A DNA stretch of 64,000 nt from Candidatus Absconditabacterales bacterium (GTDB lineage: Bacteria > Patescibacteriota > Gracilibacteria > Absconditabacterales > Absconditicoccaceae): positions 62,001 through 126,000 of the forward strand of contig JANWWO010000001.1 of assembly GCA_025057375.1 (NCBI GenBank), written 5' to 3'. Positions 1 through 10,320 of the stretch are shown piece by piece. A model generated the notes under the pieces. It had not been told where the DNA came from, did no database searches, and was given only the letters and a program-made list of their open reading frames with translations. Made by a program: the position numbers and the translations under genes. Each line of letters begins with the position of its first letter. Position 1 is the stretch's first letter.

Positions 1-136
1 TTTCGACCAACAACAAAATACGGTGAGCAAACAGCAAACTCACATACATGCCTATACAAACCACGACAACCAAACCCCATGCTACCCACTGTCGTGGTCA
101 TGTTGTGGGTGCCTGTCGTCATCGAGACGGAGACAT
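1..136 (-). CDS. Membrane protein, N-terminal part only (runs off left edge)
   Basis: Reading leftwards from an ATG at 134-136 with TGA as Gly, about 45 codons stay open to the window edge. The peptide begins MSPSRGRQAPTTG, which is basic and polar, and then runs into a hydrophobic stretch (WGLVVVVCIGMYV) that looks like a signal anchor or first membrane helix. It is divergent from the gene at 303, with the promoter region between them. No Shine-Dalgarno sequence is visible. The family cannot be told from this fragment. That it is a real gene is inferred from the open frame and the typical N-terminal pattern. Confidence 0.5.
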
Positions 137-230
137 ACACAAAAATAAATAAAAAGTACGTACCTACCCTACTGTTTTTTTGGCAAACTTCAAGAGCTAT
201 TACTCATAATCACACAAACATTGCAAAAAT

Positions 231-258
231 TTGCAAAAAAGAAAAAAAAGACTATACT
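231..258 (+). promoter_or_regulatory. Sigma-70-type promoter for the gene at 303
   Basis: TTGCAA (231-236), a 16-bp A-rich spacer and TATACT (253-258). The same TTGCAA-type -35 recurs upstream of many genes in this window, so it is likely the vegetative consensus here. A second overlapping TTGCAA lies 11 bp upstream. Confidence 0.6.
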
Positions 259-302
259 TAGATCATATTTAGACTAATATATTTTACTATTTATGATAGA
301 TC

Positions 303-578
303 ATGTGGACTAAACCGATGCTTATCAATCTCATGCAACCAATACAAACAATTGACTTACTACTCTATAACAAACTGATTGACCTTGTTGATGAACATGC
401 GACTGAACGTAACGCAGATATTGCCCAAATAGTCATGCAGGCATATGAAATCACCATAACAGATCATACGCGCCAAAAAAATGCTCGTTTTGCACAACAA
501 CTAGAAAAGCTTCATTCTATTGCAAACGCATCTGATGATGAATCTCTCAACGCGGATCAGATACTAACTTGACTATAA
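303..578 (+). CDS. Small hypothetical protein (91 aa)
   Basis: I do not recognise this gene. The frame runs from ATG 303 (alternatives at 318 and 333) through one TGA glycine codon at 570-572 to TAA at 576-578. The product is small, with a helical, mixed-charge sequence (for example LIDLVDEHATERNADIAQ) and an acidic C-terminus. Size and composition would suit a small regulator or an antitoxin-like protein, but no motif supports that. It sits about 45 bp behind a good promoter and 46 bp before the coiled-coil gene at 625, so the two may be co-transcribed. Confidence 0.5.
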
Positions 579-624
579 TTCACACAATACAGAGCTACTT
601 TTATTTCCTAACACAATCAACACT

Positions 625-1851
625 ATGACATATAATGAATTGCGTGAGATAAATGATATACAAGATCAAAAAAACGAAATCAACAACCTGATTGACCAGA
701 AAAAAGAAGCAATAAAACAAGAAACTGATCAAAATAAAAAAAGTATATTAAAAGAAGAAATCAAGGAACTTGAAAAAGCTCAAACACTCCTGGAAAAAAT
801 GAGCAAAATCATTACCAATGAAAAAATTACTGAAAAAACAAAGACAACATTTATCCTCGCTCTCAAAAACGGATTGAACTATATCAAAACTAAATATAAG
901 ATCACGCTACCAGATGATATTGACAGAGTGATTACATCTAATGCATCAACATCATCAGTACAAAAATCAGAATATTCTGAACATACACAAAACAAACTCA
1001 ATCCACAATCCGTGGAATATGATAAATATTACAAAGTAAGACAAGCAGATGGAAGTGTACCACACGTTGCCAAAAAAATGGATCAACATCAACAAGAGCA
1101 ATTCTCAAGAGCAGTATGATGAGCCATGCATTTTGATCAAAATCCTTTAACTCCTCAATTTAGACAATGAAGAGATGCTCTCTTACGTCTATGAATTACC
1201 AAAGAGTGAAAAAGAGGACTTGACAATACTCTTGACCTATTCAGTGAAGGCAAGTATCTAGCAAACAAAATGAAACCTCTTCTCAACTACCTTATAACAT
1301 ATTGATTAAACCCTGCATCAGCATCCTATACCGACAAAAACACTAATATACAACATGAGCTCAAAGTACAACAAGCACTAAAGACACTAAGAGACTATCT
1401 CGAGAAAGATGTCAAAGAGATAAAAGAAATTTCTGAAAAAAAAATTCGTGAAACACAACAACAACTACAAACGGCAGAAAAAGAATTACAAAAAACAAAA
1501 CAAGATATAACAAATGCACAAACAGAAAAAGCCAAATTAGATCGTAATCAAAAAGCAAAAAATGAAAGATTATATAACCAAATAATAGCATTAAATCAAA
1601 CAAAAGGTGCACTTGAAAGACAAATCAAATCTCTTGAAAACAAACTTACATCTCAAAAAACAGATCATCAACTACTTCTAGATCAAATACAACTATTTGA
1701 GAATGATCTAAATACTGCTGAAAAATTGCTACAAATAGGAGATAGGGAAAAACGAACATCCCTACAACAAAACACCTGACCACAAGCTCTAGATGATGCA
1801 TTTACGATAGGAACACAAATCGACCAATTATTGAATCAAACAGACAACTAA
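625..1851 (+). CDS. Coiled-coil protein, unknown function (408 aa)
   Basis: One continuous frame when TGA is Gly. The N-terminal ~70 residues and the region from about 245 to 380 are highly charged, rich in K, E, Q and L with heptad-like spacing (for example AEKELQKTKQDITNAQTEK), so two long coiled coils are expected. They flank a more globular middle section. There is no signal peptide or membrane segment. Long coiled coils with a small globular centre are typical of structural or scaffold proteins, but I cannot name a family. It ends 14 bp from the end of the convergent gene at 1866. Confidence 0.75.
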
Positions 1852-1865
1852 GATAACTGGTATCT

Positions 1866-2918
1866 CTATGGCCTCACAAATCTGTATTTCGTATTGGGAT
1901 AGACATAGTACATTCTATAGAGTGCGTGATAATCCTGAACAGATATAAAGTTAAAAAAATTAGAAAGAAAAGTTTCTGCCTTTCTTTGTATCATCAATCG
2001 TTGCTGTAAAGAATAAGTCTGTTGTGGATCATATCACAAATACGCAAAAATTTTGGATCTCACATGATGCTTCTGTGCGGAATACACAGAATGATGCCCG
2101 AGATGATATAAAAAACGTGCTGTCAGTCCTTGATTTTTCCCTCCTGCAAGCGTTGCAACATCTGACAATGCCTCTTCATAATCATGAAGACTAGTAAAAT
2201 AAAGTTTTTTGATACCACATAGTTTTTCTAAATACCATTTTACAGCAGCTAAATAAATATCTTCTGTATTTGATCATGGATATGGTCGAAGATGTTTTTT
2301 TCTCATGTCCATCATACGTATATGGAGTGCTTCATTGAGGCGAACAAGGTCAAGAAGCTCTGCATAGACAGAATCATAGATAGATCATGCCTGCTTAGTG
2401 TGTGCAGTTTGTGTATAAGCAGAAACGTATAACGGTAAGATATTTTTAATATTGTGTTCACAAAGAATAATCTTTTCGGTCGTCAATGATATTGTTCCTA
2501 GCTTTCACGGCTCATGACATGGATCACGCCTCGTCACACCTCACATTGGTCAATAAAAAAAGTCTATATGTGGATACTTGCGAGCCAATGTATCAAACAA
2601 TTGACGACGAATGAGATCTTCAGTATTCCATACGTCTTTCTGTGGTGTGATCATAAAACAAGTAAACAACTCACGCTGAGTAACTGCTCCTTGAATCATT
2701 CTCGCCAAAAGAGACTCAGCACAGGACTGGGTTGTATGTCACTTTGGCTGAGGAAGCAATCAGTCTGTTGGGTTCTGGTTCTGAGATGAAAAAGGTTCGC
2801 GAATATCATGTGCATGTACAAAAAGTCACAATAGCAATCATACACAGAGACTTTTTATTATAGATCACGGTCATCAAATAGAGCCCGAAGGTGTAAGGAA
2901 TTTGGGTACAAATCACAT
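1866..2918 (-). CDS. Hypothetical protein with N-terminal membrane anchor (350 aa)
   Basis: The open frame runs from ATG at 2916-2918 to TAG at 1866-1868. The first ~25 residues are Gly-rich and are followed by a hydrophobic segment (SLCVGLLLGLFVHA), which suggests a signal anchor or signal peptide. The rest looks like a globular extracytoplasmic domain with many aromatic residues (C-terminus YYVYPNTKYRFVRP). I do not recognise the family. The upstream end of the frame is closed by a TAG, so the start is well bounded. Its 5' end lies 131 bp beyond the end of the PilT-like ATPase gene on the same strand, so co-transcription is possible but not shown. Confidence 0.65.
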
Positions 2919-3049
2919 GAATATAATGAAATATATGATAAAAAACGTTTGAGAAACTCTTATCTAGAGGCTCAATATTGTGCATCAATTTTCCAAAATC
3001 ATTCACAATTGCCTTCCATCACGAATATCCACACAGCATCTCCACTCCT

Positions 3050-4438
3050 CTACTCCACCATCATCAATCCATCACGCTGGATTTTTTTGATCAAATACTT
3101 TTCTGTGATCACCAACTGCCCACACTCATCGATCCATCTCTCATCCAGTCTATTGCCCACATACAAAACGATCGATGTATTTGCATACTGCTCGGGATCA
3201 AAACTATACACCAAACGATTTTTGGTGATATCGACAAGCTGAGCTGGGGCAGGCACAATCGGTAACTGATCAAGATCTTTGACACTAATAGCCAAGCCAA
3301 GTTTACGCTCAAACAACTGAATACGCTCACCGCCACGCCCAATCACCCTACCTTTGTGCTCATCGCGGAGGTAAAGCATCACTGTATTGCCTTGGATCAA
3401 GACAATATGCTCCACATCCAATTCCTGTGCAAAAAAATCTCTGACTGACCCCAACGCCAATTGGGCCAGTGGTGATGTTTTTCCTTTTTTTGACGTCTGC
3501 CCCAAGGGCTGAACCACCAATTGTTCTCCGTAAGTATAAATCTCATAGCAATCCTTACCCGTAGCCAAATCACGAATCACTACCACAGGACGAGCCAAAT
3601 CCTCGCTCATCATCCCATTGGGGACTTTGACAGTCATTTCGAGTGTATAGATCTTATCATTTTTCCCTTTGTACATAAAAACGACGGTATCGACAACTTG
3701 GGGGATGATGCCCATATCGACAATTTTGAGGAAACGTTGGATACTGTCAATCGGTTTAGTGGCATGAATGACCCCAATCAACCCAATTCCCGTCAATCTC
3801 AAATCAGAAAAAAGAAGAAAATCCTCACGATTCCTCACTTCATCATACAACGAAATATCAGGACGAGAAAGAAGTAAAATATCCCTAATATCGCTATGCG
3901 AGGCATGAGAATAGCTGTACTGCACCACGTCATCAGCAACCTGCAAATCACGAGGAGATTCGATCGTTTTGATGATTTTACCTTGGGAAGAAAATCGATC
4001 ACCCAATGCTTGGACAAAAGTTGATTTTCCAGATCACGGAGCACCTGAAACCAAAATACCAGATGCTGTATTAAGGAGATGTTTGGACTGAACAGGTGTC
4101 AAAGCATAATCCTGCAACGAGAGTTTGGTCAAGGGACGAACAATGGTGAGTTCGGTCGCATCAGCCAATGGTGGCATCACAATCACAATTCTGTATAATC
4201 AATGCTGGATGACACGAAAATGAGCTTTGGATATTTCGAGGAAGGAATCGGGATTCCCTTGCATCTCGGTTTCGATACAGAGGATTAGATCCTGACAATC
4301 CTGCGATGACCAGAGTTTGGACGTATCGGTGACAATTTCCACTCAGGAAGGACTTCAGACTTTGCGACGCAGGTACGTGCCAGCTTTGATATGCAGAGAC
4401 ATCGTTTGAGCTAGAAAATACGAATCAAGAGCTGACAT
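3050..4438 (-). CDS. PilT-family ATPase with C-terminal KH domain
   Basis: A 462-residue P-loop ATPase. The Walker A loop GAPGSGKST (about residues 129-137) has one Gly coded by TGA. It is followed by a PilT-like core including the acidic box region with DEVRNRED and a Gly-rich GVIHATKPID stretch. Near residue 340 a KH-type GxxG segment (KGRVIGRGGERI) indicates RNA or ssDNA binding. This order matches the PINc/PilT/KH ATPases of COG1855, but with no PIN domain visible at the N-terminus. ATG 4436-4438 gives MSALDSYFLAQT; an in-frame ATG at 4400-4402 is an alternative. The role is unknown: these are soluble ATPases found widely in archaea and candidate-phylum bacteria, distinct from pilus-retraction PilT. 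Confidence 0.85.
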
Positions 4439-4536
4439 ACAAGAAAGGAGGGAAATAATAAAAAACACTACCTATACGATAGTGATTTATTACCTATTTG
4501 CAAGTGGAAAAACGTAAGTGAACTGATCAAACGATA

Positions 4537-4746
4537 CTAATCATCGAAACTATTCATCTCAGGAGAATTGTCTTGTGCGAGAATAAGATGAATTTCTCTC
4601 TGCAAGAGAACTAGGTCTTCATAATTGATCTTTTTTGGATCTTGGGTCAGTATATCATCTATTTCATCTAGTATATATGACGGCAAGAATGGATTTGATT
4701 TGTGTTCTTTCAAAAATTCTATGATAGATTTTTTTGAGTCTGGCAT
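4537..4746 (-). CDS. Small acidic hypothetical protein (69 aa)
   Basis: Starts at ATG 4744-4746 (MPDSKKSIIEFLKEHKSNP) and ends in TAG 4537-4539. An upstream in-frame ATG at 4807-4809 would add 21 hydrophobic residues. The protein is predicted all-helical, with many Asp and Glu residues, and has no recognised motif. It lies just upstream of the PilT-like ATPase gene in the same direction, about 100 bp away, and might be co-transcribed with it. Confidence 0.5.
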   Translation of the reverse strand: MPDSKKSIIEFLKEHKSNPFLPSYILDEIDDILTQDPKKINYEDLVLLQREIHLILAQDNSPEMNSFDD

Positions 4747-5376
4747 GATAATAAGAAAAAATAAAAATTGTGACGACTCTCTCGTCAGCATCACTTTAGT
4801 ATTTTGCAAAAAAAAGTCAATATATTGTGCAACAATTTATTGCTCTCGGTTTTGTATCAAATCATGCCAGCATCCACCAAGTCCCACGCAGTCTTCCCTT
4901 CTTCCTTCGACCATTGTGTCGCAACATGATACCCAAGCTTATACCCAACCCACATCAGCAACTCCCCACACCCAAAAAAACCACGCTCGGTGATCGTAGT
5001 CAGTAGTAATTTTTTGGGACTTGACTAGGAAAAGAACAGACTTGTATACAGACATACTCTTCTCTTACAATAAACTTTCGAAATAAAAAATAAAACAAAT
5101 GAGAGAATATATTGTGATCTAGATATAACGGCTACATAGTGTACAACACGTTTGTCCTTACACAAAAACACACTCAAAGGAATATAATAGACTTGATATT
5201 TGGGGTATGATAAGCATTTTAGAATCAATTGTAGCAAAAATGAATATAGTAACGCCTCATGAGTTCATATCAATTGAATGAATCTTGCATGTACCAAAAA
5301 AGTGTCGAAGATACGCTTCTCCCGTCAAGAAAAGCAACAAAAGAAAAAAACAAATACACTATTGTTCTTCTTCTTT
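4747..5376. other. Intergenic stretch without a convincing gene
   Basis: A minus-strand frame from 4955 to 4719 (MWVGYKLGYHVATQW...) is open but overlaps the 69-aa gene on the same strand. It has no recognisable family, so I leave it uncalled. The rest is AT-rich with no ORF or RNA that I can support. Confidence 0.4.
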
Positions 5377-5454
5377 ATGAAAACACTATTGATGTTACAT
5401 ATGACGTTATGTCTTTTTTGGATGTTTGCTAGTCGAGAGCCAATAAAAAAATAA
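5377..5454 (+). CDS. Possible micro-ORF (25 aa)
   Basis: ATG 5377 to TAA 5452-5454 encodes a short hydrophobic peptide (MKTLLMLHMTLCLFWMFAS then REPIKK). It sits directly before a rho-independent terminator at 5475, which shows that something on this strand is transcribed here. It could be a small membrane peptide or chance; a noncoding RNA is equally possible. Confidence 0.2.
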   Translation: MKTLLMLHMTLCLFWMFASREPIKK

Positions 5455-5474
5455 TGACATATGAAACATACATC

Positions 5475-5500
5475 CCTCCTTCCTGCGGAGGTTTTTCTTT
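5475..5500 (+). terminator. Rho-independent terminator upstream of clpB
   Basis: CCTCC (5475-5479), a 7-nt loop, GGAGG (5487-5491), then TTTTTCTTTT. It ends whatever is transcribed on the plus strand between about 5240 and 5475 and separates it from clpB. Confidence 0.65.
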
Positions 5501-5514
5501 TCTCCAAAAATCTC

Positions 5515-5542
5515 TTGCAATTTTCTCTATTTTGTGTATAAT
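5515..5542 (+). promoter_or_regulatory. clpB promoter
   Basis: TTGCAA (5515-5520), 16-bp spacer, TATAAT (5537-5542), about 50 bp before the clpB ATG. No CIRCE-like inverted repeat is visible around it, so heat-shock control by HrcA is not indicated. Confidence 0.7.
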
Positions 5543-5592
5543 AGCACCAAATAACAATATGTGCTATTTTTTATCTCCTAACCCCAACCACC

Positions 5593-8133
5593 ATGGACTT
5601 CCTCACACCCAAATCATTGGATATTATTCAAACCGCTTTTGCACAGGCACAAAGCAACAATCACAGCCAACTCGATCCACTCCACCTTCTCCATGCCCTC
5701 ATCATCCACGCCCCCAAAGACATGGACAAACGGGTATCTCCAAATACCAAAACACTCAAAGACGCACTCCCTCCCCTCATCAACAAACTCCCCAGCATAG
5801 AATGATCTAATACTGATCCTGTCATGTCCTCTGGCGCCCAAAAAATTGTCTCTAGTGCCAAAACACTCATGCATGAACTTTCCACTGACCCCAAAGCCAA
5901 AGTGTCTCCCCTCCATCTCATCCGATGACTCCTCAAACATCGCTCACTTTTCCCCACAAGCCTTTGAATCAGTGGTGATCCTGAGGCACTCAAACAATCT
6001 CTCGCCCAATGACATAGCGATCCATCCAATCCCGTCAGTGGCGATTTTTTGCCTCAGTTTTGTCGTAATATCACTGAGCTTGCAAGTCAAGGTAAACTTG
6101 ATCCGGTGATTGGGAGAGAGGATGAACTACGCCGTGTGATGCAAATTCTCAGTCGTAGAACCAAAAATAATCCTGTCCTCGTGGGTGAGCCGTGAGTAGG
6201 AAAAACGGCGATTGTTGAAGCACTTGCAACCCAAATTGCCAATGGCAACGTCCCCGACGTCCTACGTGACAAAGTCATCCGAGAACTTGATATGGGTCGT
6301 TTGATTGCTGGTGCCAAGTATCAAGGAGAATTTGAGGAAAGACTCAAAGGCATCCTTGACGACCTAGACAAACTCGAATGACAAGCGATCCTTTTTATCG
6401 ATGAGGTACATCTCGTCGTTGGTGCAGGGAAAACACAAGGAGCAATGGATATGGGAAACCTTCTAAAACCCGCAATGGCAAGAGGTGCGATCACCGTGAT
6501 TGGTGCGACGACTCGTGCCGAATACCGCCAATATATCGAAAAAGATTCTGCCCTCGAACGCCGTATGCAACCTGTCTATGTCGACGAGCCTAGCCGTGAT
6601 GATACGTTAGCAATTTTGAGAGGAATCAAACCTGTCTATGAGTTGTTTCATGGACTCAATATAAGCGACAAAGCAGTCGTTGCGTGCGTGGATCTCTCAT
6701 CAAGATATATTCCTGACCGTTTTTTGCCCGACAAGGCAATTGATCTCCTTGATGAAGCGACCGCCAGCGTCAAAATGCGTCTCACAACCACACCTGAGCA
6801 TATTGACCAACTCCAACGCAAAATTCATCACCTCGAAGTAGAAAAAACCGCTTTAACCAAAGAAAAAAAATCTGACCTGACCGAGAAGAGGATCCAGACC
6901 CTAACAGATGAAATCAGCGAATTAAAAAGTCAACTCGAAAAAGCAAAAACCGAACGAGACCAACAAAATCTTTGACGCACCGCCAAACAAGATCTGATTA
7001 AAAAGATTGATGAGCTGCGTCGTGAAGCGGACAAAGCAGAAAAAAACGCCGACTACAACACCGTTGCAGAAATCCGCTATGGCAAACTCCCAAAGCTCGA
7101 AAAAACATTGGAAGCGATGGAAGACGAACAAGGAATGCAAGAAACTGTCTCTGAGGATGATGTAGGAACAATTGTCGCCAAACGAACTGGCATCCCCGTC
7201 ACCAAACTCTTGCAAACCGATACAGACATATTACTAAACCTCGAAGAGCAGATGCACCGCAGTGTTATCCGCCAAGATCGTGCAATCACCGCCGTTGCAA
7301 ATGCTATCCGTCGTGCCAGAGTCGGCATCCGCGATCCTCACAGACCTCTTGCCTCCTTCCTCTTCCTTTGACCCACAGGAGTCGGAAAAACGCAAATCGC
7401 AAAAACACTTGCAGAAACCTTATTCCATAGTGACAAACATCTCATCAGAATAGATATGAGCGAGTATATGGAACGCCACAGCGTTAGTCGTTTGATCGGT
7501 TCTCCCCCCGGATATATCTGACATGATGAAGGCGGACAACTCACCGAGCAACTTCGCCGTTATCCTTATTCTGTCCTGCTCTTTGACGAAATTGAAAAAG
7601 CACATCCTGATGTTCTCAATGTTCTTTTGCAACTTATGGACGACGGTCGCATCACCGACTCCAAAGGGAAAACCGTCAATGCAAGCAACTGCGTCATCAT
7701 CATGACCAGCAATATCGGTGCCGACTATCTTATGGAACAAGCAGAAAAAAATATCGAACTGACAGAATTGGACGACACCCTCGAAGCCAAAGTCAGACAG
7801 TTTTTGCGTCCAGAATTGATCAATAGGATTGATGATATCATTGTCTTCCATCCACTCTCCAAAGCAGATATCCGCCAGATCGTCGATGTCCAACTGTCGC
7901 CATTTCTTGTCTTGGTGCAAAAAGAAAAAAATCTGACGCTGACCGTGACAGACGCCGTGCGTGATTTGCTCGTGGAGCATGGACGAGATCCAGCATACGG
8001 AGCAAGACCACTCAAAAGAGCTATACAGAAATACGTGATTGATACGGTTGCCTTGTGGTTATTGAAAAATCCAGATCATGGGGACAGGGCGGTGATTGAT
8101 GTGGAGGATGGGAAAGTGGTGGTGAAGGAATAA
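5593..8133 (+). CDS. clpB: ATP-dependent disaggregase ClpB
   Basis: An 846-residue Hsp100 chaperone, close to the usual ~860. Order: Clp N-domain (1-150), first AAA+ ATPase with Walker A GEPGVGKT, middle coiled coil (about 410-525), second AAA+ with GPTGVGKT, then the C-terminal oligomerisation domain ([13 protein letters not shown]). In both Walker A regions a conserved Gly is encoded by TGA, which is some of the clearest proof of UGA=Gly here. The pore-loop residue and arginine-finger regions look intact ([14 protein letters not shown]). ClpB works with DnaK to resolubilise aggregates in the cytoplasm. A partial, diverged copy of its last 33 codons lies at 11915-12013, on the far side of the RiPP cluster. 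Confidence 0.98.
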
Positions 8134-8251
8134 TGTCTTGTAGGAGCGAACAATGCTCGCCAGTGAGGGAAAGGAACAATTCGGTAGTGGGCTGTTTTTT
8201 TGTGTAGGTTTTATTATTTTTTGTTTGTCCAGTTGAAATGGAAAAGTCATC

Positions 8252-8279
8252 TTGCAAAAAAAAAAAAAAAGAGTAAACT
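8252..8279 (+). promoter_or_regulatory. Promoter of the RiPP cluster
   Basis: TTGCAA (8252-8257), a 16-bp spacer made almost wholly of A, and TAAACT (8274-8279). The expected start of transcription is near 8286, giving a ~40-nt leader before the precursor gene. A-tract spacers like this are intrinsically curved. Confidence 0.6.
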
Positions 8280-8287
8280 CAACCATA

Positions 8288-8299
8288 GTGGTGCACCAC
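8288..8299. promoter_or_regulatory. Perfect 12-bp palindrome at the predicted start site
   Basis: GTGGTGCACCAC is a perfect dyad placed at about +1 to +13 of the predicted transcript. It could be an operator for a repressor or, in RNA, a 5' hairpin. No local regulator gene is present. Confidence 0.35.
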
Positions 8300-8326
8300 A
8301 TCTTTTTATTTTCTTTATTATTGCTC

Positions 8327-8536
8327 ATGCTTATTCTTTCTCCATGAAGTAGTGTAGAACAAAGAAAACCTGACGAACAAAGATTTGGTCAAAATGATTT
8401 GGTAGATGTGCTTGCTCAAGAATGAATTAGTTTTGGTGTAGAAGAAGATGAAGAATTGCTTGCAAACAAATCATCATGATGTTGAGGAACAAGATCATGA
8501 TCCTGCTCTGCCTCAAAGTGTAGATTTACTGAATAA
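8327..8536 (+). CDS. TOMM/RiPP precursor peptide (69 aa)
   Basis: ATG 8327 to TAA 8534-8536. An acidic leader of about 47 residues (including NDLVDVLAQEGISFGVEEDE) is followed by a core dense in heterocyclisable residues: SSGCGGTRSGSCSASKC, then RFTE. The core has 3 Cys, 6 Ser and 2 Thr with Gly and Ala spacers, the pattern of microcin-B17-like azol(in)e peptides. Five of its eight glycines (residues 7, 33, 51, 53, 58) are TGA codons, so under the standard code it would stop after six residues. The gene is first in the cluster and is separated from the enzymes by a terminator, as expected for a substrate needed in excess. The exact leader cleavage site is unknown; near ELLANK before the first SS is a guess. 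Confidence 0.85.
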
Positions 8537-8544
8537 TGTAACTG

Positions 8545-8583
8545 ACCATGTCTTGCTGTTTGGACATGGTTTTTTTATTTTTT
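8545..8583 (+). terminator. Rho-independent terminator/attenuator after the precursor gene
   Basis: ACCATGTC (8545-8552), a 10-nt loop, GACATGGT (8563-8570), then a T tract to 8583. The stem is perfect. Its place between precursor and enzymes suggests partial read-through, giving more precursor than enzyme transcript. Confidence 0.75.
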
Positions 8584-8593
8584 CTTGATCGTT

Positions 8594-9334
8594 ATGGATA
8601 GCAACAAATTTTACAAACCAGACTTTCTTCCTCAATGAATGATGATATGATACTGTTCTTTGACTGTCATGTTATGAATTCTCAATTATTTTTTTGGGAC
8701 AAATTTTGGATCAAAAGACAATTTTGATATTTTGTCTTTGGTCAAACGATGAAGGAGTGGGACAGCAGATCTTATTGATATTGATGAAATAGCTTTATTC
8801 CTAGATAGGATGTATCTTTCATGTGAAATATTTACGAGTATGAATGAGGAGGACTGAAAAAAATCTTTTGATTGAACCAAAGAAGAAAAATTAGCAATTT
8901 TCAAAAAATATACCAAACCAGAATTTCATCACAATATCCAATGAGATAAACGAGTTTTTGAAAGTGGAATGTCACTTGATATTATTGATGATTTGTTGAT
9001 GCAAAGACTAAAACAAAGTTCTGTAAAATTTTCATACAATGTAAGTCTTGCAAATATTGCTGATAATATAAAACAAAATCAATGAGTATGAGTTCTTTTT
9101 GTTCTTTGACTCAATAGATCCATTTTGTATAATAAAGAAAGCAATAGTAGTGATTGAGATGGACATTTGGTTCTGTGCACGTGAATTGATGATAACAATA
9201 ACTGTATTATTTACGAACCAATTGATCCTCGTCCAAATCCTCATTATATTCCAACTGAAAGAGTTCTTCGTGCAATGACAGATATATGATCACACTCAAT
9301 GTTGATGATAAAAGACAATCCTGATCATCAATAA
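8594..9334 (+). CDS. C39-like cysteine protease, probable leader peptidase
   Basis: A 246-residue protein with a papain/C39-like layout. A Cys near the N-terminus sits at the start of a helix (GMMIGYCSLTVML, Cys21). A His lies in a strand (DGHLVLCTGID, His191), with an acidic residue in the next turn (EPIDPR, Asp211). There is no ABC transporter domain and no membrane segment, unlike bacteriocin exporters that carry C39. Position right after the precursor suggests it cuts the leader, or that it is a related non-proteolytic binding protein. Most glycines are TGA. It is preceded by a terminator and followed 29 bp later by the dehydrogenase. The family assignment rests on the motif pattern only. 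Confidence 0.65.
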
Positions 9335-9363
9335 TATATCATTTATTTTTTCGTACTTCATCT

Positions 9364-10317
9364 ATGGTTTCATATAGATACAATTTTTCTGTTCATTTTT
9401 TTCATGAAAAATCTTTGATTATTTTTATGATGCCATGAAAAAAAATCCATTGTACATACAAACAAAATATTTATGATTTTTTGGTTTGTATTCTTACAAA
9501 ATGACGTTGAACACAAGACGAAATTGGTCAGTACTCAATTAGTGATGCTTTGTTATCGTTTTTTTTTCATTATGAAATTATTATTGATGATTCTTTTTCA
9601 AATAAATGATCAGAAGCATTGTGATTTCATAAACAGTCATCAAACCCAAACAATATAGACCATACTTTGAACCAAAATGAAATTGACACAATATATTATT
9701 CATATTTTGAGGAATATAAAAAATCAATAACCCAGTGATATACTCTTGTTGATAAAAAAGAAAACTATATTGACCTTAAATCTTATACAGATTGATCAAC
9801 AAGATCAAAAAATAATTCATCATCATTATATGACAAAGACTATCTTCTTTCTTGTTTATCTACCATCAATCATAAACATAGAAACCATAAATTATATGGT
9901 AGTGCATGATGATTTTATGCGATAAATCAACTGGTAATTACAAAATGATGAGAGTGCTTTTTGGCTTTTGGATATGATGGATCATTGTATACAAAAATAG
10001 TCCAATTTCCTTTTGAAAAATTGTATGATTGAATTTTTGATGATGATCAGTACAATCTTTCATGATATACGTGAGTAGTGTTTTTGCTTGCAAATACTGA
10101 ATATGTTTTTGCGAAATATGGGAATAGATGATATAGATTTATGATGATAGAATCCTGATCTCTTGGTTTTTTGTTTAGAAATTTTTATTCACAAAAGTGA
10201 TATCTAGAATTGGGATGATATCATGATGCCTTATGTATGAATGCTATCTGAGATTTATGATTATATCACTTATCTGACAATACTTTTATCTCTCATACAA
10301 TTTTACTTTCTTTGTAA
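9364..10317 (+). CDS. SagB-type FMN-dependent azoline dehydrogenase
   Basis: A 317-residue protein whose C-terminal half matches the SagB/thiazole-oxidase branch of the nitroreductase fold. It carries LYGSAGGFYAINQ (about 178-190), FAKYGNRGYRFMMIESGSLG (249-268) and YLELGGYHDALCMNAIG (280-296). In TOMM pathways this enzyme oxidises azolines made by the YcaO enzyme to aromatic azoles with FMN. The N-terminal ~150 residues are a divergent wHTH-like or leader-binding region that I cannot assign further. The start ATG 9364 lies 29 bp after the protease gene, and the stop is 3 bp before the YcaO ATG, so these are one operon. Gly is mostly TGA. The conserved YGSAGG motif supports an FMN-binding fold. 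Confidence 0.85.
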
Positions 10318-10320
10318 AAA

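Noticed and set aside
4719-4955. Minus-strand ORF beginning MWVGYKLGYHVATQW
   Set aside because: It overlaps the better 69-aa gene on the same strand, has no recognised family, and open frames of this length arise easily when only TAA and TAG stop.
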